Assembly: GCA_022818135.1 (NCBI GenBank)
Contig: JAFMSR010000014.1
Coordinates: 37,001,424-37,065,423, forward strand
Direction: 5' to 3'
Origin: Saxidomus purpurata
Taxonomy: Eukaryota; Mollusca; Bivalvia; Venerida; Veneridae
Length of the DNA: 64,000 nt
The position numbers were made by a program, and so were the translations under genes. Position 1 is the first letter of the stretch. Each line of letters starts with the position of its first letter. The notes below the pieces were generated by a model. It was not told the DNA's origin. It did no database searches and was given only the letters and a program-made list of their open reading frames with translations. Positions 1-11,175 of this stretch are shown piece after piece.

Positions 1-21
1 TGTTTAATTTTACAAATCATT

Positions 22-318
22 TTAAAATTCTTGTGACTGGGACGAGGATGACTTCGAAGACTTTCCTGTTTTCTTCGGAAGAAGAGCGTTCTGGATGTTG
101 GGGAGGACACCGCCTTGTGATATTGTTACGCCACTCAGTAGCTTGTTCAGTTCTTCGTCATTCCTTATAGCTAACTGGATATGTCGCGGAATAATGCGGC
201 TTTTCTTATTGTCACGTGCAGCATTTCCCGCCAATTCCAAAACTTCGGCTGCAAGGTACTCTAAGACTGCGGCAAGGTAAACTGGGGCACCTGCTCCAAT
301 TCTTTCAGCGTAATTACC
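22..318 (-). CDS. H2AX: H2A.X exon 2 (C-terminal 98 residues)
   Basis: The acceptor ttcag lies directly before GGT (Gly37). The exon encodes helices alpha1-alphaC, the docking domain and the SQEF tail. The reading frame continues openly into the intron for eight codons, but a start there would lose the H2A N-terminus, so the spliced model is preferred. Confidence 0.93.
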   Translation of the reverse strand, partial: GNYAERIGAGAPVYLAAVLEYLAAEVLELAGNAARDNKKSRIIPRHIQLAIRNDEELNKLLSGVTISQGGVLPNIQNALLPKKTGKSSKSSSSQSQEF

Positions 319-1550
319 CTGAAGTACGTAAAGTTTGATCATTACCCTGAATTATATAAGTATGGTAACTAACATCGAAGTAGCAGCACGCACAGTGGCG
401 TTTTACATTTATTAAATGGCCGGGACAATGTTGAAGATTTAATATCTTTCCGTATACACGGTTTGGCTAAGACTGAATTTAAAACAATATTATCCAAAAT
501 TACATCAAAAAGTATCTTAAGCGTTCTGACCTCGTATAGAATTTGGTCAAGGATAACTGTTGATCCGATAAAAAAATCCTATTGGGAGTTACGGAGGGGA
601 CTATATGCTTTTTTGGTGACTAGAAGCGCAGGTACTCCGGACTGTCTGGCGCGATCTAGTGGCTTATCAAACTTTGTCGAAATATCATACCCCATACTGG
701 CTAGAGTCCTACAACCGGACACTTTTCAAACATATTTTGCGATAACTCTTGCAGTTTTGTATCTAGCTATCAAAATTTTTCCAGTAGAAAGTTAGGTTTC
801 TCTCCGGAACGAAAAGCTAACTTGTTAATTCATAAGACTAAATCAATCACATTTTTGAGGCCCGGCTGTGGGATTACCAAATTGCTATATTTTATTGACC
901 AACTGTACCATGTTTCCGGTAGTTTAAATAGATTTGTTTAATTGTAATGTTAGCTTTTAAATTATGTTAACTGTATCAATCATTTGACACATTAATGAAA
1001 TATCATGATAAAAGGTTAAACTTGTGATCTTTTTTTTGATGGGCCTCACATAAATATTGCGCATGCACAGTCTGTCACTTTCCACTTTTCCCCCCGACAA
1101 TGTAAGCATGCTTTCAGTGACTGACAAAATAAACGGTGAGATTGTTGGTCAAATAGTTACATTAAACTGTTGTTGTTGCACTTTGTTGGTAGAAACCAAG
1201 TGTCTGTTTGATCAACACCATATGATTGTAAATATTTTTTTAACAAAATATTCACGCGTTCTAACAAGTGTCCGGTTTGATGGTCGTCCGTATTTGGTGG
1301 TCTCCAACCAGTAAATATTATCACCAAATCTGGTTAACTGTGGTAAAACTATTTTATATAACATTTTATATATAATTATGTTATTATTTTTGTAGAATAA
1401 AGTTGTCAACAAATATAACTTGATAACACGAGTGTATCATACCTTTCTTAACAGCCTATGAAGACGTCCGACCGGAAACTGTAGACCAGCTCTGCTTGAC
1501 CTTGATTTCCCAGCCTTCTTGATTTTTCCTCCCTTTCCTCGGCCAGACAT
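22..1550 (-). CDS. H2AX: Histone H2A.X, two-exon gene
   Basis: Core nucleosomal histone of the H2A.X class, acting in chromatin. Exon 1 is 1443-1550 (36 codons, starting MSGRGKGGK and ending HRLLRK) and exon 2 is 22-318 (98 codons plus TAA, starting [10 protein letters not shown]). Donor AAG|gtatga and acceptor ttcag|GGT join in phase 0, giving 134 residues, the usual H2A.X length. The histone fold ([45 protein letters not shown]) is intact. The C-terminus is SSQSQEF: the SQE-hydrophobic tail is the phosphorylation site for ATM-type kinases that marks DNA breaks in H2A.X proteins. The intron suggests a polyadenylated, replication-independent gene; that is inference. The start is the only ATG in frame before the canonical SGRGK N-terminus. 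The 3' UTR leaves the window at base 1, so a histone stem-loop cannot be checked. Confidence 0.95.
319..1442 (-). other. H2A.X intron 1
   Basis: This 1.12-kb intron has GT-AG ends. On the opposite strand 373-795 stays open for 141 codons but holds no ATG (first usable codon TTG at 463). It matches nothing I recognise and is probably chance or a decayed element. The remainder is AT-rich with no recognisable feature. Confidence 0.7.
1443..1550 (-). CDS. H2AX: H2A.X exon 1 (N-terminal 36 residues)
   Basis: Begins at ATG (1550-1548) and encodes the Lys/Gly-rich tail and the start of the fold up to Arg-Lys, followed by consensus donor gtatga. The sequence between this exon and the array at 1625 is short (about 75 bases), so the 5' UTR must run into repeat DNA or be spliced. 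Confidence 0.93.
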
Positions 1551-1624
1551 GATTTGAGATTACTGAAATATAAGTTGGTCAAATTATGAAAATGAAATAC
1601 GTTTAACGACCGCTTCAACTTACA

Positions 1625-1900
1625 GATAGGCAGTTTACCCAACCATAGTTTCTTTTACTACCTAAAAAAATTTTTTTTTTCTACCACACAATATTTTTTT
1701 TTTCTACCAAACCAAATTTTTTTTTCCTTTTTCTCCACCCTTTTTTTTTTACCTAACCATAGTTTCTTGTACTACCTAACCATAGTTTCTTATACTACCT
1801 AACCATAGTTTCTTATACTAACTAACCATAGTTTCTTGTACTACTATATTCCTATATTCCGTAAGAAACTGCAAACGTTTAGACATAATTAGGCAGGTGC
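1625..1900 (-). repeat. 24-bp minisatellite expanded inside a SINE tail
   Basis: About five copies of a unit around CTAACCATAGTTTCTT plus TRTACTAC, with poly-T interruptions at 1664-1750. The flanks match the body of the SINE-A copies elsewhere: a 'cagtttacccaaccatag' segment at 1631 and 'ccgtaagaaactgc' near 1858. The array is therefore an internal expansion of a SINE-A tail, just upstream of H2A.X exon 1. Confidence 0.7.
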
Positions 1901-1947
1901 TTCTTTGACGACCTGTTCTTGAAATGAGACACTCGATGGGGATAAGC

Positions 1948-2040
1948 TTGATCAGACGACATTGTGTTTGTCGTCTGCTTTGACGCGTAGCCAGTTGAAA
2001 AAGGCATATATTTTAGTAGACACTATTCACAAATGTGTTA
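1948..2040. repeat. Hairpin-bearing dispersed repeat, copy 1
   Basis: A perfect 9-bp stem (CAGACGACA 1953-1961, TGTCGTCTG 1969-1977) closes a 7-nt loop, followed by a conserved downstream block (aaggcatatattttagtag). A second copy with the same stem, loop length and downstream block lies at 52893-52985. The element class is unknown. Confidence 0.65.
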
Positions 2041-2084
2041 AAGGTGCTCTCAACAAAAATATGAATATATCTAGCGAAAACTCT

Positions 2085-2275
2085 TTTCATTTTAACAGGC
2101 GGACAGTTTACCTACCCATCGTTCCTGGGAAGAATCATCATCCCGTAAGAAACTGCCAACTTTCTCATAAAAAGAGACATGTTCGGTAGCAGGGCTCGAT
2201 CCTACAACCCTCAATGAGAGGTATAAGTGATTTCAAATCAGCGACTTTAACCACTCGATCACGGATCAAAGATTC
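2085..2275 (-). mobile_element. SINE-A copy (tRNA-derived SINE)
   Basis: Read on the minus strand, a tRNA-like head carries an A-box-like GAGTGGTTAA and a B box (GGATCGAGCC). It is followed by a body with GAGAAAGTTGGCAGTTTCTT and a tail ending near 2085. The same order recurs at 10600, 20646, 40650, 48880 and 51880. The head most resembles a Ser- or Leu-type tRNA; that assignment is tentative. Confidence 0.75.
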
Positions 2276-3137
2276 AAATGTATCACAAGGCCGGTTTAAA
2301 GAATCCACAATTATTTTCCTTTAAAGGGATCTTTTGAACAAAGATTCTCCTTCTTATCATTGTCTTTGTGACATATACTGTCTAAACTGCAGCCAAATAA
2401 TACTACGGATTGCCAACAAAATAAACATTCTAGGTAGGTCTGTTAACTCTTTGGATGTGCTCTTACAAATGTACTTTGTAAAATCAAAATCAACTTGATC
2501 TAGTGGTACTAAATTTGACATTTTGGGTGTTATTTCTTTAATGTTTCATGACTGTAGGTCGTAAAACTTTGGAGTTATGCGTGTCAAATGCTGCAGAAAT
2601 CCATTAATTACTACTAAGCCAAGGGTACGTACTAAGTCCGCTCATGGTATGCAATCGCAGACAAGCTCAGCATATCCGTGCAGTATCCACATGACTAACA
2701 TGCACTGGTAGAAAAGGCAGAAAGTTTTACAAAACAAACTGGTTTTACAAAGCAAACTGACATTTAGTTCCATCTATCACGTTGTTTTTGATAAGTACTT
2801 CGTCTGTTGCTTGAACCAAAATAGAAAGATGCCAGTTTTTAAAAAGTCTCTTCGAAGAAGTTATTCGTATCCCGGTGCAAAAAATTCACTGTAGCCGTGA
2901 ATAAACCAATGGAAGTGCTAATGCACTGTGTCCACATTGTGTTTCATTCGCAGAAACAGACACAACAGCAATTAAACATCTGAGCCTCGCCCCCACAGGC
3001 GACACTTCTGGTTGAAAACTTAATTAATATTTGATTACGAAAAAGGGAATCGCCAATCAATTTTTGACAAGTACTTGCACCTAGAGTCGATATCGATTCA
3101 ACGTCTAGATTGAAGTCTTTACAAACAGCTAACCAAC
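2276..3137. other. No recognisable feature
   Basis: AT-rich intergenic sequence with no coding frame, RNA gene or clear repeat that I can support. Confidence 0.6.
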
Positions 3138-3563
3138 TTAAAGGTCCATTACTAAGACCAAATCGAATTTTCTTTTAAATCTGGTATTTTAACGGGCGTC
3201 TTCTCAGAAATAAAATACGACATACTGCATATAATGTGACCATATTGTGTTGAAAATTTGAGTTTTACAAAAGAATTAATAAATTATAGTTTGCCTTTTC
3301 AAACACAAAAGTGGTAATCCAGTTTTCAAATATCTTCGTGGTTTTCCAGAAGTGACAATAAAGTGAAAGTAAGACAAAAAGACCACCCAGGTCAATCTAA
3401 GGATACACAAAAACAATCACTCATTTTTCTGCTGCAGTATTTCAAACAGGGAAATACCCCGAGGCTATTGTAAACTTTCAGAAGCCAGTTTCAAACTGTA
3501 TTTCCCTCTTACAATTCCACATTTGAAAGAAAATTCGATTTGGTCTTAGTAATGGACCTTTAA
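3138..3563. mobile_element. MITE with 34-bp inverted repeats and TTAA flanks
   Basis: TTAA at 3138-3141 and 3560-3563 flank near-perfect terminal inverted repeats beginning AGGTCCATTACTAAGACC (3142-about 3176) and ending in its reverse complement (about 3526-3559). A TTAA duplication is the signature of piggyBac-type insertion. No transposase frame is present, so it is non-autonomous. Confidence 0.85.
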
Positions 3564-4119
3564 AACATATCAACTGTTGAGCGTCCTTGACAGTTTTGCT
3601 TGTGTTTTTACTGCATTTGAAATGCAAAAAGTTCAACTATTTAGAGAAATAATGATTATTTTTCTATTTTCGCAGCTTGTGATTGGGTAATAAATTGTAA
3701 AATATCGTTAAACTTTTATGGACATAGATAATAAAAAACAATTTCATTTCATTTATACTAATACGTTTTAAACATAAAAAACAAAATCTGAACGTCTATG
3801 TGGCGTTCAAATTAAAAATACGCAATATAAGCCACACGAGAGAAATTTATGTGTCAACAATTTGCCAATATAGCGTTCATTTGAGACTTTCTTGCACTGT
3901 ATTTCTGGCTCTACTGTCAAGGCCAGTGTGTAGCTCTAAAATTTGGGATAAAAAGCGCAGGTTACACTACCTCTAGACCTGTAACGAAAAGCTTGGTAAA
4001 ATATGTATACAATAATTCCATAACAAGAGTACAAAAAGGGCCAGGATTGCTCTATTGTACTGACTGGACTGCTCCAAGAAAGTTTCGAAAACATATTTTG
4101 GAATGTTATCAAATAAAGG
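3564..4119. other. No recognisable feature
   Basis: AT-rich sequence without a supported gene or repeat. Confidence 0.6.
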
Positions 4120-4720
4120 GCAACAGAGGTCACTGTGACCTTGACATTGACCAACTGACCATCCCCCAAAAGAAGGACATATCATCTACTCAGTAAAACA
4201 AATCATCCTATGAAGTTTGAAGACGGTTGTTGATAAGTAGATCTCAAAATATTGAGCGAAAAAGACTTTCAAAGTTTGAGTCACTGCGACTTGACCTTTG
4301 ACCCACCGACCCCTAAACAATATGAAATTTACAGGTTGCAGCGAACTTTCTGAGAAAAATTGATGAAAAATGAACGAAGAGTGTATTCAATGAACAATAA
4401 ACTGAGGTAGCAATGACCATGACCTTTCACTCACAGATCCCAAAACAAAAGGGATAATAAGTGTTGCAGGAAACTTTCTACGCAAGTTTTATGACAGCTG
4501 AATGGAAATTATTACCTGCATGGTGTTATCAAGGAAACGATTACGGCGGTCACTGTGACCTTGACCTTTGATCTACTGACCCTTACAACAATAGTGATCA
4601 TCTACATGTTTACCTTATGAACAAGTTTCATGAAAGTCAAACGAAAATTGTGACCTGTAAAGTGATATGTAGAGCGTTATCAAAAATGTGTTACGGACAG
4701 ACGGACGACGAACAAACCAC
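4120..4720 (+). repeat. Dispersed repeat of four diverged modules carrying TGACCT half-sites
   Basis: Four diverged modules, starting near 4131, 4282, 4413 and 4550, each begin with a CACTGTGACCTTGACC-type phrase followed by a 'gacc(c)c...aca' block and a 'gaaactttc' or 'agtttcat' block. The element ends in 'acggacagacggacgacg'. Repeats of this kind are abundant in marine invertebrates. The phrase contains tandem TGACCT half-sites with 0- or 1-bp spacing. Confidence 0.7.
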
Positions 4721-6235
4721 CATGACATAAACTCTGCTCATCATGTACAGGTCTTATTTCTGATTTTCATTTTTCCCCACAATTTTCTTTGTAAAGCCCG
4801 CTCGATACAGTATCGTAAAATATAAATGTAAGAAAGTTTCATAGGTCTTAGTTCTAGGACTTGTAGTAATCGCTTGACCCAAGACTAGTCATATAAATAA
4901 AAGTCAGCATTGTTAAAGGGATTGGCAACATGTTCTGGATGGGAAAGGTAAGTCCTTTAAATAAGACCCCGTATTTCTTATTTTCACATTTTATATGGAA
5001 CGCCCAAACTATCTTATGTGAAGAAATACTGATATGATTGCTCAACTGTCGTTCTGTTGAGTCCGAGATACGATATGCTAGGTGGAAATTCCAATGTGCT
5101 CAGTTATTGAAGTGTTATGTTGTGTGCTGGTAATGTTTTCTTCAGTAAAGATAATGTGGTGTTGGGTGCTGTAGTCGTTATGTTCAGTCCGTAAAATATA
5201 CAGGCAAGTGACAACAACATTATGTTCAGTTAAAATGATGTGTTGTGAGCACATTTGGAATTGTATCTCGTACTCAACAAAACGACATTTAACCAGGCAT
5301 ATCCGTCATCCTAAACATAAGACAGTTTAGACGTTCCATAATTTTATGATACAATGTATTTCTAATAGCACTTTCCGCTACTTTCCAATATAGTAAAAGA
5401 GTATTCAAGTCTTAATTAATCTAAACAAAAACAAAGTCTTGTTTACATTTTAAATCATTATTTCATCCATTTAAACCTACACGTGTAGAATTTTCTCACT
5501 AAAGTCATGTATAAGTTTAGTATGCCTGTGTATTCGAAATTTTGCTACGTGGTTTTCGTGCAAAACGTTTAGACGTCGTGCTTAACAAAAATGTAAGAAA
5601 TAAACATCAAAAATTAAAAATGAGAAATAAGAAACAACAAGTATGATGTTTAAACTTTTGGACTATGGAAAAGTATGATTTCTTGACGAATAAGCAAAAT
5701 AACCAATGATGATGGAACGTAAAGTGGTGGCTGATTTACTTTAAGGTAGGGTTTTGGTGTATGATCGTAAAAAAAAGCCGACTGAATGTTGAATTTTGAC
5801 CTCCGTGTCTGCATTTTCATCTGGTAAGTATGTGATCGGGCAATAGTACGTCCCTTTTTCACGTATGATTGATTTCACTGGTATCGTTCATCTCTTAGAA
5901 CCGCGAAGTATGGTGAAATGATTCAGATTGACAATTCATTAAGTGTTACTGCAAAAAGGAGTGTTTGAAGTAGTTCAGGGCAATATGCGCGAAAATGATG
6001 TGAATATCAGCACACCAAAAACGCTTAAAGTAAGACTAAGAGTCAGTCTTGTTATCATTGTTTGCATAGTCGCATGCTATAACTAAAGTCTGAAATCACT
6101 CTTTTAAAAGTTTTTTAAAGACATATAGTAAACAGGAAGACGCGGCAATGCCGCCAAAGCAGGTTTAAACGGCGCCTGTAGAATTTGTAGAATTAAAAAG
6201 ACAGACACCTTGACGCCGTTTTTGCTTAAAACAGT
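4721..6235. other. No recognisable feature
   Basis: No conserved coding frame, RNA gene or clear repeat is visible; open frames here are short and lack coding character. Confidence 0.55.
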
Positions 6236-6580
6236 TTAAAAACTAACAGATTTTTGAAAAATCTATTTTAGTAACAGTGACATTGACCTTGATCTAGTGA
6301 CCCTGAATGCAATCCCAAGCTTCCACTCTACCCAAGCTACCTACACACCAAGTTTCATTGCAATTGGTCACTCCTAACTTAAGTTATTGAGCGGAAACCA
6401 TTTTTCTATTTTAAGTAACAGTGACCTTGTCCCTAGTGACCCCAAATGCAATTCCAAGCTACGTCTCCATGCAAGCTACCTACACACCAAGTTTCATTGC
6501 AATTGGTCAATCCTAACTAAAGTTATTGAACGGAAACAAATGTCTGACGCCCGCCCGACCGACATACGACACCGGAATTC
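6236..6580 (+). repeat. Two-module dispersed repeat related to 4120-4720
   Basis: Two modules of about 170 bp, each with 'agtaacagtgac', 'agtgaccc', 'caagctacctacacaccaag' and 'gttattgagcggaaac', then 'cgcccgaccgacatacgacacc'. The layout parallels the 4120 repeat (TGACCTT phrase, then a terminal 'gacg' block) but the interior differs. Confidence 0.7.
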
Positions 6581-6583
6581 TAG

Positions 6584-6620
6584 TAAGCAGGTTTTTTATT
6601 TTTTATAAAAACCTGCTTAT
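6584..6620. repeat. Perfect 13-bp hairpin
   Basis: TAAGCAGGTTTTT and AAAAACCTGCTTA form a perfect 13-bp stem around an AT-rich loop directly after the module repeat, possibly part of its terminus. Confidence 0.7.
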
Positions 6621-8277
6621 AAAACAAAAATTCAATTTAACGTCTCATTTCCCTGAGTGGCTGACATGGGTGGGATGCATGGTTTTTCATCCTTCGTTTT
6701 TTTCCTTTAATATCAAATGCGTTTCACTTAATTGGGGTGCCATAATATTGTAGTATACATACACTATTAATTCGTGTAAAGAAAAAGAGAAAGGTGCGTA
6801 TTATAATGAAAAGCAGATACGTTTTGATATATTCACGAACAGGATCAGTGGTAATTTAGGAAATTGAGGCATATATACTCAGCACATTTAAAAACGCAAC
6901 ACTTACAATTTGTGTTGTAGGAAATTAACGCCCGTTCCAACCGTGTTTTCGGTCATTTTAATAAGGACCGAGCAGATAAAAATCGTTCTTGAGAAGAACC
7001 ATTACATTACTATTCTTTTCGAAAAAAAATTTTGTGTATTCAAATTAACGGAGAATTGATTGTCAGATGTATACTGTGCGAGAAAAAAAAACCGGTTGGC
7101 ATTTTTGCTATCAATATTGATTGTTTCAATTGAAGAAAATGGGGAATAAGTCGTGAATATTGTTAACTCCAAAGTATTGTTTTAGTCTGAAATAACATGT
7201 TGAGATAAGTTTTGCACCAATGATAAATGTTTTTAGGGGATTTTTTTAAATGAAAAAAATGCCATATTCACGGAATATCGCTTAAGTTATTCAAAATTTG
7301 TCAGAATAATGGGTTCATTTTAAAAATTTGATGCTTAAAATAACGGTTTCATTAACACAAAAGGGGGAATGTAGCAAAGTTTTCACAAAAATCACAAAAT
7401 GAATAGATATACCAGTTTTTTTACGATTTTCGGCGATTTTAAAAATCCATTTGATTTTTATTATTTTTGCTCTTTCAAAACTTTTTCGTGTCGTGTTTAA
7501 GAAAACTACACCATAAGACCACAGTAAATTGAAAGGACAATTAGAAGCTATACAACTGTATTTTCCATAATTTTCTTTTAATCATTAAGACTAGTACCAC
7601 AGGTACTTGGCGTGTGTCAAAGACCCCCCAGCCCTTTCCTACAACCCACTGATACAAGTCTCAAACATTTTCACGGGTGGTTAACTCTCCCCACCACCAC
7701 AAAATGAGGTGAACAGAAATTGTGGGGGCACACTTCCGAGGTGCTGGGGTTTACCAAATAAACAAGAAATGTAACTAAAGTATGATTTTTGTAAATTTTG
7801 TTTTAAATAATTTTGTTGAAGAACTTTCAAAAATCAGGCAATGTAGTTACCAGCTACCGTTTGCACGAACTGTCGAAACAAAATTCCGTAAATTGTAGTT
7901 TCTAGAACGTTTATAATTTGGCTAAATTTTGATTTTCAGTAACCAAAGTTAAAATATCCTTATTTTTGTCCAAAATCCCGTTTTCCGAATATATTTTACA
8001 TGCAACGTACGAGTACATGTACAAAATAGCCATTTATTGTCACTAGACGATTCGGCGAGTAAATGAATTGAAATTACAGCCAATTTTAAAATGAGTTGGT
8101 GGGGTGGATTACGGCGGTGGGGATTTGAAGATGAGGGGGTGGTGCTATACATACTGCAATTCTCCTGGCATATAAAGTTCTATTAAAACAGTTAAAAGTG
8201 TCAGTGTGACGAAGAAGAAATATTATTTTATTCTCTCACGTATATTTTCACTGCGAATTGACAGTGCTCGACGCTGA
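6621..8277. other. No recognisable feature
   Basis: AT-rich DNA with long A/T runs. A C-rich and G-rich pair at 7624-7690 and 7720-7755 is weakly complementary but not convincing as an element. Confidence 0.55.
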
Positions 8278-8375
8278 CAATTTATTTTAAAGATGAATGC
8301 TGCTTTTTTAATGAAAATATACGACCAGAAACTACGAAAGAAAACAAAAGCAGCATTCATATTTAAAATAAATTG
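8278..8375. repeat. Near-perfect 30-bp inverted repeat
   Basis: Arms at 8278-8307 and 8346-8375 share CAATTTATTTTAAA, one mismatch, then ATGAATGCTGCTTTT, separated by about 38 bases. It may be the remnant of a small inverted-repeat element; no target duplication could be fixed. Confidence 0.75.
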
Positions 8376-9458
8376 TACCATATAGTCTGTTATCAAATAC
8401 ATGTGTAATAACGTTTGCACCGTTCTTAAAACATATGTAGATGCACATATCACAAGTTTTGTATATTGTAAAATAATCAATATCAATACATACATTTCAC
8501 TTTTGTAAAGAAAAAACAGCTTGCATGAACGGTGAAAGAGAAAACTTACATTCAATGAATATGACGTGGTCGGCAAATGATGTCTACTCTTCTTGTGTCA
8601 GTTTGTAAAGTGTTCTGTATCACGTGTTTGGGCGCTCTACCTGGTGGACATAAGCCGTGACTAACCAATCGTCAACTTTCAGCAACCATCATGTCCAACA
8701 AATACACGAGAATTTTGTGCAATATATTCTGTTAACCGATGTGTTCGCCTATTTGCAGTTTACACAGGTGCTTGAATTTTGAACGCATTCACAATAATTT
8801 CTTGAAGGCCTCACCCCTAATTCAGACGTTTAGTATTGTAGGGACACAATTTCAAGCTCCTGTGAATTTACGAACTCAAGTTACAGCCATATACATGTAC
8901 ATGTACGTAAGTATCTGAACAGGCTAACCGGTCTTTAGGCTGTTCCTGGTCATTTTTCATACCGAAAAAATACCCTGGTGACCGTTTATGTCTTGTGATA
9001 CATTCAATTCGTCGTCCATACCGCTTGTTCATTATATAACCTATTTTTCTGGAACCATTCATCCGATGGATGTTTGCAATTAATTTACAATGTATTACAT
9101 TTTGTTAATATAGTATGTTTTACGAGTTCGGCTGAAATTAAGGAAACCCTGTCTGAACCATGATTTAGTCGTACAACTTTTAATCTCATATTCAGTATCA
9201 TTATTTTGTTATTAAATTACATGTAATGTCTGGAAGTTTTGTAAAGCATGAAGTGTAAACGTAGTACATCAAATTAACGTAGCAAAATTACTTTCCCAAT
9301 CGCAATATTGATTTAGATGACACGGGCTCTCAGTTGGAAAGCTTCTTTTTCCGGTTTTGTCTTCTAATTGTGACGTAACAAGATGATCCTTAAGGACATT
9401 TCATACATATTCTTATATGCATATAGAACAAATCTTTGTCTCTTTCTGAAATTTCAAG
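8376..9458. other. No recognisable feature
   Basis: Nothing supportable beyond short TACATG-rich runs near 8890. Confidence 0.55.
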
Positions 9459-9532
9459 TGCCCCGACAGGGATTCGAACCGGGGACCTCTGTATTAGTAG
9501 TCCGGAGCGTTAAGGTAGCGCACAATTTTTTC
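9459..9532 (-). pseudogene. tRNA-like pseudogene or SINE head
   Basis: The minus strand reads an anticodon-like region, then CCCCGGTTCGAATCCC (B box) and GTCGGGGCA as the 3' half of a tRNA. The 5' acceptor strand that would pair with TCGGGGCA is absent, so this is not a functional tRNA. Confidence 0.6.
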
Positions 9533-9869
9533 AGTGAGTGTGGTGCATGTTCTATTATTTTTCATTTCTTCTTTTTACATCAAACTTTTTTATCCTGGTT
9601 ATGTTGTAGTACTTACACTATTAGTTCATGTAAAGAAATATTTTATTTAGTGAATTATAATGAACAAAGACAGTGTGAAAGATTAAGTGGAAATAAAGCT
9701 ACTTAAATCTAGTTTACACGATTGTCAACAAGCTCTTGATTCGTTTTACTATATCAAATACATACAAATATCTGTAAAATATGAGGGGTGTCTTGCAGTA
9801 AATCTCTGATTTTTTTATTTCTTTAAAATGGCTTGGAAAACAGACGTTTTTACAACAAGAGACTCAGTA
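9533..9869. other. No recognisable feature
   Basis: AT-rich spacer before the satellite array. Confidence 0.6.
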
Positions 9870-10465
9870 TGTTCAGCATGTGAGGTAGGCTCAACATGAA
9901 GGTAAGTCCGTCATTTTTTCATCAAAGTCCGTCATGTGAGGTACCGTTGTGTAGGTCTCGTCGAGACAAACACGGAGATATGCGACACTTAGGGGTCACG
10001 TGTCGGGTTTGAGTGTGACACCCGACACTGAGGGTGAAAAGTCCGTCATGTGAGGTAGGCTCAACATGAAAGTAAGTCCGTCATTTTTTCATCAAAGTCC
10101 GTCATGTGAGGTACCGTTATGTAGGTCTCGTCGAGACAAACACGGAGATATGCGACACTGAGGGGTCACGTGTCGGGTTTGAGTGTGACACCCGACACTG
10201 AGGGTGAAAAGTCCGTCATGTGAGGTAGGCTCAACATGAAGGTAAGTGCGTCATTTTTTCATCAAAGTCCGTCATATGAGGTAGGTCTCGTCGAGACAAA
10301 CACGGAGATATGCGACACTTAGGGGTCACGTGTCGGGTTTGAGTGTGACACCCGACATTGAGGGTGAAAAGTCCGTCATGTGAGGTAGGCTCAACATGAA
10401 GGTAAGTCCGTCCTTTTTTTATCAAAGTCCGTCATGTGAGGTACCGTTGTGTAGGTCTCGTCGAC
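9870..10465 (+). repeat. 170-bp satellite array, about 3.5 copies
   Basis: The marker TGAGGTAGGCTCAACATGAA recurs at 9881, 10051, 10221 and 10381 (periods 170, 170 and 160; the third unit lacks ten bases). Each full unit contains a perfect palindrome GTCTCGTCGAGAC and a 9-bp stem (GTGTCGGGT with ACCCGACAC) around an 11-nt loop. Copies are nearly identical, so the array is young. Confidence 0.9.
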
Positions 10466-10599
10466 TCTTTTAAATGGGCTGTGAAATAAGGACTTACTCA
10501 TTTCTGGAAAAATTACTTGAACTTGTGTTGATTGGTAATACTTTTCCTGATAGTCATGTGGCTTGTAGTGTTGTTTAAGCTCGTTTGAACATTTTTGCA

Positions 10600-10800
10600 G
10601 GCGGGCAGATTACCTAACCATAGTTCATGAGAAGAACCAGTGTTAGAACGCGATCATCCGTAAGAAATCGCCAACTTTCTCACTGCATAAAGAGACATGG
10701 TCGATAGCAGGGCTCGAACCCATAACCCTTAATCAATGATAAGTGACAATGATTTCAATTTAGCGACCATGAACTTAAACCGCGAACAGTCCCAACGGTC
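10600..10800 (-). mobile_element. SINE-A copy
   Basis: Minus-oriented: tail 'gcagattacctaaccatagtt', body 'ccgtaagaaatcgccaactttctc', B box complement 'ggctcgaaccc', and a decayed A box near 10765. It lies about 330 bp upstream of the ferritin start codon. Confidence 0.75.
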
Positions 10801-11126
10801 ATAACATATAAGATGTCATAAATTTTCTCGCAATAATGATAACACAGAATCAGCAAAAGTTTACGGGAATGATTGGCCAGCTTGCAGGGAATATCCCAGG
10901 ACTCTGTTAACGACGATTATGTAGGACATATTTTAAGTTTAAAAATTATCTTAAATATTTCAATAACTGTTAACGATTAAGGACGGACATATCTTTCACC
11001 ATGTATATTTATTATCAAGTGGACTTTGTATGCGAGATAAATTAAATTGAATTTGTTTCATACACACGCAAACGGACGAACAGTTGAATACAAGGAACGA
11101 CATAAATTTATAACACCAAACGAGAC
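10801..11126 (+). promoter_or_regulatory. Ferritin 5' flank; no iron-responsive element seen
   Basis: This should hold the promoter and 5' UTR. I looked for the CAGTGN hexaloop with a bulged C and flanking stem that defines an iron-responsive element and found none next to the ATG. Absence fits a secreted ferritin that is not under IRP control, but an upstream 5' UTR exon cannot be excluded. Confidence 0.4.
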
Positions 11127-11175
11127 ATGTTGCGAGTTATTTTCATAGCAGCCCTTTTGGGGATGGTCTTTTGCA
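11127..11175 (+). CDS. Ferritin exon 1, signal peptide
   Basis: ATG plus 15 codons, rich in Leu, Ile, Val and Ala, ending ...MVFC; one base is carried into exon 2 (phase 1). Donor A|gtaagt. Cleavage probably falls near the Cys/Asn junction. Confidence 0.88.

Noticed and set aside
373..795. 141-codon open frame in the H2A.X intron
   Set aside because: No ATG, no recognised similarity, opposite strand to the gene; kept only as a note under the intron.
9870..10465. CRISPR-like array
   Set aside because: Plain tandem satellite in a eukaryotic genome; no spacers.
10635..10660. CAGTGT as an iron-responsive element
   Set aside because: Lies inside a SINE-A copy and the flanks do not pair as a stem.
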